DNA from: Flavobacterium sp. SUN052
GTDB lineage: Bacteria > Bacteroidota > Bacteroidia > Flavobacteriales > Flavobacteriaceae
NCBI RefSeq assembly: GCF_028867935.1
Contig: NZ_JAPQNS010000003.1
Span: 62,001 to 126,000, forward strand
Reading direction: 5' to 3'
Length of the DNA stretch: 64,000 bases
The stretch's first letter is position 1. Each line of letters begins with the position of its first letter. Below, in pieces: positions 59,291 to 64,000 of this stretch. The notes under the pieces are model-generated. The model saw nothing but the letters and a program-made list of their open reading frames with translations. It had not been told where the DNA came from and made no database searches. Position numbers and translations under genes: made by a program.

Positions 59291-61813
59291 ATGATTCAGG
59301 AACATCACCCAATTGCCCAAAAAGAGGGCAATATTCTGTTCGATGAGCACAATGTACTTCACGAACTGAAGCACTATCTGCCTTCACAGGCACCGCTCAA
59401 AGACTTTATTCACCATAATACCCTGCATGCCTTTCAGCACATGACGTTCTATGAAGGGCTACAGAAGGCATCGAATATTTTCGGCTACACGGTCTATCTT
59501 CCGCTTAATGAATATCGAGATCGGTATGAAGCGGGTAAGATAAATTCCCAGATTTTAGAAAGAGTAATTCGCGACCGGAAAGGAGCGTCTAACCTTCAAC
59601 TGTGGAAAACAAAACTGCTTGAAAAAGAATACGATACATCAATTAACGTTCGAATTGGTCGGTTAAGGGGCCTCTGGAAGGCCGAGTACGGCATTAGCCT
59701 TGACAAGGAGGTTCACTCATTACTGTTTCGGCTGGTGGGTAGTTACCTTGATCAGGGAATTTCGATTCGCAAATTTCCGGTTACGGGTAAGGGTTTTCTG
59801 GAGTCGATTCGGGATCTGGAACGTACCAGTTTTGTCAGCTTGTTCAAGACAAAAACGGTGCGGAGCCTGTTGCTCAATACGCCCTGCGAAATACCAGACC
59901 TGTTGAAACGATTGGTAGGTGACGAGCAGCTATATGAGCAATATCTGTTCGATCAGCAGTTTGCACATCCGGGATGGTCGGGAATGGTAGCGGTGGTAGA
60001 AGAGAATCCCGGAACGCTGCTCGACCGACGTATCATTTCACTACACGACCTAATTGTGCTCGAACTTCTGATGGAGATTGATGCACTCAACCGGAAGTTT
60101 GGCGATAACTGGCGCGCCCTTGGCGATCGGACCAACGCACCTCATGTAGATCTTTTCGAGCCGGTAGCTTATCAGGAAACGTTCGACGTATACACCCTAT
60201 GGCAGGATGCCTTCGAGTGGACGTACTACGATCAGGTATTACGGGGTCTACAGTCTGCCAAACCAGCATCTACCCCTCTGGAAACTCCCAGTTTTCAGGC
60301 TACGTTCTGCATCGATGATCGGGAGTGCTCGTTCCGTCGGTATCTCGAACAGTTCGACCCAGCTTGCCAGACGTTTGGAACACCCGGCTTTTTTGGTACT
60401 GAATTCTATTTCCAGCCTGAACACGGCAAGTTCCATACAAAAGTTTGCCCAGCCCCGGTTACGCCTGGTTTCCTGATCAAAGAATCGGAAGCCAGCATTC
60501 GTCACAAGACCGACGCTCACTTTACTAAACATCCACAAGGGTTGTTTGGCGGTTGGGCCTTGTCGCAAACGATGGGCTTCTTATCTGCTTTTAAGCTGGT
60601 AACCAGCATTTTTAAGCCGACAGAAACGCCAGCCATGGTTTCGTCCTTCAAACACATGGATAAGAAGGGCAAACTCGCCATTGTTAACCAGCGGCCGAAA
60701 GCTAAAGCCGGAGACTTGCAAGAAGGCTTCACGGTGGAGGAAATGGCCAACCGTGTTCAGGGCTTGCTGAAAAGTATTGGTCTGGTTGAAAATTTTGCCC
60801 CCCTTGTCTATTTCGTTGGGCACGGAGCCAGCAGCGTTAATAATACCCATTATGCCGGTTACGACTGTGGAGCCTGTAGTGGCCGGGCGGGGTCGGTAAA
60901 TGCCCGTGTTGCCGCTTTTATGGCTAATCATGTCGATGTTCGTAGGGAGCTCTCTACGCGTGGTTTGGAGATACCGGCTACGACTCAGTTTGTAGGATCG
61001 CTGCATGACACCACTCGCGACGAGATTGAGTTCTACGACGAAGACGAATTGCTGCCTGAGAACAAAATTCTCCATCAGAAAAATCTGGTGATTTTCAACA
61101 AGTCACTGGATTACAACGCTAAAGAACGGTCTCGTCGGTTTACGATGATGGATAGCCATGCGGCCGCTCCACAAATTCACGAAGCGGTAAAACTGCGGTC
61201 TTTGTCGCTGTTTGAACCCCGTCCTGAGTGGAACCACGCCACTAACGCACTCTGTATCATTGGCCGACGCGATTCGAACCGGCACTTGTTTCTGGATCGT
61301 CGTTCATTTCTGAACTCTTACGATTACCGTATCGATCCAGACGGAAAAATCCTGCAAGGGGTAATTCGGCCAGTGGGACCAGTTTGCGGGGGCATCAACC
61401 TCGAATATTACTTCTCGCGGGTTGATACGTATCGCCTTGGAGCGGGATCAAAATTACCCCACAACGTGATGGGGCTCATCGGCGTAGCCAATGGAATTGA
61501 TGGTGATTTGCGCTCTGGTCTGCCTAAGCAGATGATCAATATTCACGATCCTATCCGGCTCATGGTCATTGTGGAGCACTTCCCCGATGTGGTGCTGGAC
61601 ACCATTAAGCGGGAAGCGGGAGTTTACGAATGGTTCATTAACGAATGGGTTCACTTATCGGTGGTTCACCCCGAAACAAAGGCCATCTATTATTTCAGCA
61701 AGGGCGAGTTCAAGCAGTTCCGTCCGCTGACTAATGAACTGAAAAAAGTGGCGAAGCTGGAAAAATCCATTGAATCGACGCCCGAAAACTTACCCGTTTT
61801 ACTTTTAGACTAA
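59291..61813 (+). CDS. dabA: DabA, catalytic subunit of the DAB inorganic carbon transporter (DUF2309)
   Basis: An 840-aa cytoplasmic-face protein. The carbonic-anhydrase-like zinc site is recognisable: Cys340 and Asp342 in FCIDDRECSF, His511 in VGHGASS, and Cys526 in YDCGACSG; the spacing (171 and 15 residues) matches the known Cys351-Asp353-His524-Cys539 site of Halothiobacillus DabA. The N-terminus has FIHHNTLHAFQ, a conserved segment of the family. DabA hydrates CO2 to bicarbonate, in a vectorial reaction driven by proton flow through DabB. The partner gene follows after 5 bases. Confidence 0.92.
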   Translation: MIQEHHPIAQKEGNILFDEHNVLHELKHYLPSQAPLKDFIHHNTLHAFQHMTFYEGLQKASNIFGYTVYLPLNEYRDRYEAGKINSQILERVIRDRKGASNLQLWKTKLLEKEYDTSINVRIGRLRGLWKAEYGISLDKEVHSLLFRLVGSYLDQGISIRKFPVTGKGFLESIRDLERTSFVSLFKTKTVRSLLLNTPCEIPDLLKRLVGDEQLYEQYLFDQQFAHPGWSGMVAVVEENPGTLLDRRIISLHDLIVLELLMEIDALNRKFGDNWRALGDRTNAPHVDLFEPVAYQETFDVYTLWQDAFEWTYYDQVLRGLQSAKPASTPLETPSFQATFCIDDRECSFRRYLEQFDPACQTFGTPGFFGTEFYFQPEHGKFHTKVCPAPVTPGFLIKESEASIRHKTDAHFTKHPQGLFGGWALSQTMGFLSAFKLVTSIFKPTETPAMVSSFKHMDKKGKLAIVNQRPKAKAGDLQEGFTVEEMANRVQGLLKSIGLVENFAPLVYFVGHGASSVNNTHYAGYDCGACSGRAGSVNARVAAFMANHVDVRRELSTRGLEIPATTQFVGSLHDTTRDEIEFYDEDELLPENKILHQKNLVIFNKSLDYNAKERSRRFTMMDSHAAAPQIHEAVKLRSLSLFEPRPEWNHATNALCIIGRRDSNRHLFLDRRSFLNSYDYRIDPDGKILQGVIRPVGPVCGGINLEYYFSRVDTYRLGAGSKLPHNVMGLIGVANGIDGDLRSGLPKQMINIHDPIRLMVIVEHFPDVVLDTIKREAGVYEWFINEWVHLSVVHPETKAIYYFSKGEFKQFRPLTNELKKVAKLEKSIESTPENLPVLLLD

Positions 61814-61818
61814 GCCTA

Positions 61819-63696
61819 ATGGAGTCAAATTATGTGATTGCCAGCTTTGTATTGATTCCCTTTCTGGGATTTCTGCTCACGCTGGTCATTAATCCGAAGA
61901 AAGAGAATCTGATTTCTCAGGTGGCGCTGCTAACTGTTGGTATTCAGTTGTTTACAGTTACAGTGTTCGTTGGCTATTGGTTATGGAACGGGATGCGGGT
62001 GTTCAATATTAAAGAAATTGAACTCTATCAAACAGCCGGTTATGAGTTTCTGATTGACTTTTATTTCGATAAAGTAACTGCCGTGTATCTGTTTGTGGGT
62101 GCGTTTGTCACGTTTCTGATAACGCGCTATAGCCGCTACTACATGCACATGGAAGATGGCTATAAGCGGTTTTTTGCCACGATACTGTTCTTCTACCTCG
62201 GATACAACTTCACCGTACTGGCGGGCAATTTCGAGTCGCTGTTTATTGGTTGGGAGGTGCTGGGTATCTCTTCGTTTTTGCTGATTGCGTTCTACCGGGA
62301 ACGCTATTTACCCGTCCGCAACGCCGTAAAAGTGTTTTCGATTTATCGAATCGGTGATGTGGGAATTTTGCTGGCTATGTGGGCTAGTCACCACCTCTGG
62401 CACGAGAACATCACGTTTCTGCGCCTACATAACTACGAGCTGGTTCATGAACACCTGAGCGGCCACAGTGGAGTTGGCATCTTTATTTCGGTGTGCATTT
62501 TAGTAGCTGCTGCTGCCAAGTCAGCCCAATTGCCTTTTTCATCGTGGTTGCCACGGGCTATGGAGGGCCCAACCCCTTCGAGTGCAATTTTCTACGGCTC
62601 GTTATCAGTACATTTTGGCGTTTTTCTGTTGCTGCGCACTATCCCATTCTGGGAGCAACAGTGGTCGGCGCGGGTTCTGATTGGCTTGGTGGGTTTAGCC
62701 ACTGCCTTGATTGCCTTTCCAATTGCTCAGGTTCAATCCACGGTTAAAACCCAGATTGCCTATGCATCGATCGCTCAGATTGGGTTGATGTTCATTGAAA
62801 TCGCCCTGGGCTTTGAAACGCTGGTGCTGATTCACTTTATGGGGAACGCCTTTTTGCGGACGTACCAACTCCTGGTATCGCCATCAGTGGTTAGCTACCT
62901 CATTCGCGATCAGTTTTACCATTTTGAACCCCGTACCGAGTCGTTTGCTGATACCTGGCCCCGCAAGGTTGCTTTTTCGATCTATATGCTGTCGCTGAAG
63001 GAGTGGAACCTAGACCGGTTCATGAATCGGATAATATTTCGATCATTTAAGCAACTGGGCCATCGATTAGATTTCATTACGCCCCGCAATGCGTTTGTGC
63101 TGTTAGGCTTAACCTACGCACTTGGTGAGTTTCTGCTGTTTCACGAAGACCTTATTCCGGGAGCTATCCGTCCGTTTATGCCGGTGCTTTTCGCCTTCAT
63201 CGGGCTTCTTCAGGTTTTTAAGGCTTTCTCGGAGCACAAATCCCCACAATTGGCCTGGGTGCTGGTCATCATCAATCACCTCTGGATTGCCCTGGCAGTA
63301 TCGTTTAATGAAAGCTATGACCGCAATCAGACATTTATATACCTGAGCGGAGTGGTAGTTGCTGGAATAATAGGATATGTATGTCTGCAACGGCTCAAGC
63401 AGCGAGAGAGGGGCAATTTCGACCTCGACAGCTATTACGGCCACGTTTATGAGCACCGCGGACTAGCCTTAGTGTTTTTGTTGGCATCGCTGGGACTGAT
63501 GGGCTTCCCAATCACTACGACGTTCATTGGTGAGGACTTGATTTTCAGCCACATTCACGAAAATCAGTTTGCGCTGGCCTTCTTCAACTCATTGAGTTTC
63601 ATTCTGAGTGGAATTGCCCTCATCCGAATTTACTCGCGCCTGTTTTTAGGGCCACACATAAAAACGTATCACGAAAGACCCTATCGGTCGGCATAA
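61819..63696 (+). CDS. dabB: DabB, NuoL-like proton-conducting subunit
   Basis: A 625-aa membrane protein of the complex I antiporter family (Proton_antipo_M). Segments include FIGWEVLGISSFLLIAFYRERYLPVRNAVKVFSIYRIGDVG, AAAKSAQLPFSSWLPRAMEGPTPSSAIFYGSLSVH and AYASIAQIGLMFIE, the same motifs as NuoL but with a different C-terminal half. Together with DabA it supplies the proton-motive force for carbon uptake. Its ATG lies 5 bases after dabA and it is followed by the SulP-family gene. Confidence 0.93.
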   Translation: MESNYVIASFVLIPFLGFLLTLVINPKKENLISQVALLTVGIQLFTVTVFVGYWLWNGMRVFNIKEIELYQTAGYEFLIDFYFDKVTAVYLFVGAFVTFLITRYSRYYMHMEDGYKRFFATILFFYLGYNFTVLAGNFESLFIGWEVLGISSFLLIAFYRERYLPVRNAVKVFSIYRIGDVGILLAMWASHHLWHENITFLRLHNYELVHEHLSGHSGVGIFISVCILVAAAAKSAQLPFSSWLPRAMEGPTPSSAIFYGSLSVHFGVFLLLRTIPFWEQQWSARVLIGLVGLATALIAFPIAQVQSTVKTQIAYASIAQIGLMFIEIALGFETLVLIHFMGNAFLRTYQLLVSPSVVSYLIRDQFYHFEPRTESFADTWPRKVAFSIYMLSLKEWNLDRFMNRIIFRSFKQLGHRLDFITPRNAFVLLGLTYALGEFLLFHEDLIPGAIRPFMPVLFAFIGLLQVFKAFSEHKSPQLAWVLVIINHLWIALAVSFNESYDRNQTFIYLSGVVVAGIIGYVCLQRLKQRERGNFDLDSYYGHVYEHRGLALVFLLASLGLMGFPITTTFIGEDLIFSHIHENQFALAFFNSLSFILSGIALIRIYSRLFLGPHIKTYHERPYRSA

Positions 63697-63778
63697 AGTC
63701 CGGTTGCTGCAAACGGTTTTCAAATCAACCAGTAGCAGTTATCGCAAACATATAAACTCTAAACAGTAAAAATCAACC

Positions 63779-64000
63779 ATGTCAACTGAACACAAACAAT
63801 CAGTACCGCTAACTGGATTGGCTGGCTTGAAGCAAAACTGGTCTACAGACTTGCTTTCAGGATTTTTAGTTTCTTTGATTGCCCTTCCTTTGAGCTTGGG
63901 TATCGCTTCGGCGAGTAATTTTCCGCCTATTATGGGTGTATTAACTGCCATTGTCGGTGGTTTAATTGTAGCATTTTTTGCCGGTTCTGAACCCACAATC
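63779..64000 (+). CDS. SulP-family anion transporter, N-terminal part only
   Basis: The first 74 codons of a gene that runs past the window. It starts MSTEHKQSVPLTGLAGL and continues NWSTDLLSGFLVSLIALPLSLGIASASNFPP, the conserved N-terminal helix of SulP/SLC26 transporters, then GVLTAIVGGLIVAFFAGSE. SulP proteins carry sulfate or bicarbonate. Directly behind dabA-dabB a bicarbonate role (BicA-like) is the more likely reading, but sulfate is not excluded. An 82-base gap separates it from dabB. Confidence 0.85.
   Translation, partial: MSTEHKQSVPLTGLAGLKQNWSTDLLSGFLVSLIALPLSLGIASASNFPPIMGVLTAIVGGLIVAFFAGSEPTI

Noticed and set aside
1..64000. CRISPR arrays, tRNA/rRNA genes, IS elements
   Set aside because: No regularly spaced repeats, cloverleaf-like gaps or transposase motifs were seen by reading; weak cases could be missed without tools.

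Overview
This is a chromosomal window from a member of the Bacteroidota, most likely a Cytophagales bacterium close to Spirosoma. The placement rests on the type IX secretion genes porU and porV, on TAnnTTTG-type -7 promoter boxes, on weak Shine-Dalgarno signals, on an RND efflux, DUF1501 and planctomycete-type cytochrome repertoire typical of Spirosomataceae, and on the overall protein style. Genus-level placement is inference. No rRNA, tRNA, CRISPR array, transposase or phage gene was seen.

Region 1 (1-5430) is an accessory patch that looks more A+T-rich than the rest. It holds the start of an unknown gene, two related palindromes, a two-gene module of unknown function (161 and 126 aa), a convergent AAA+ ATPase / subtilisin-like S8 peptidase pair whose stop codons are one base apart, and a 5'-truncated gene remnant with an in-frame stop. 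The ATPase/protease pair is the best candidate for a poorly described system, probably a regulated-proteolysis or biological-conflict module.

Region 2 (5435-13600) holds metabolic and envelope genes: a ceramidase-like hydrolase, a DUF819 membrane protein, a phytanoyl-CoA dioxygenase-like enzyme, a saccharopine-dehydrogenase-like reductase, a glycerol facilitator, an NAD(P)H quinone oxidoreductase-like enzyme and an ExbB/ExbD pair. Region 3 (13609-25497) has a two-component system, a periplasmic amidase, a complete TolC/RND/adaptor efflux operon, a PiT phosphate transporter and an MscS-type channel.

Region 4 (25511-39215, all minus strand) is a planctomycete-style block: DUF1501, two paralogous DUF1549/LamG/DUF1553 lipoproteins with CxxCH motifs, a sialate O-acetylesterase-like SGNH protein with repeated C-terminal modules, a DUF2231/cytochrome/LRR membrane protein and a Tat-exported beta-propeller. 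Together they suggest an exported degradation and redox complex with unknown substrate.

Region 5 (39370-58516) carries a DnaQ-like exonuclease, nuoKLMN (proton-pumping arm of complex I, without nuoA-J beside it), a GtrA-like protein, a tiny repeat-rich lipoprotein, a SprT-like protein, porU, porV, an M16 protein lacking its zinc motif, plsY, an M20 peptidase, a DUF1207-like outer-membrane protein and purB. Region 6 (58722-64000) is an inorganic-carbon uptake locus: an orphan small exported protein, dabA, dabB, and the start of a SulP-family anion transporter. Strong hairpin terminators separate many units.
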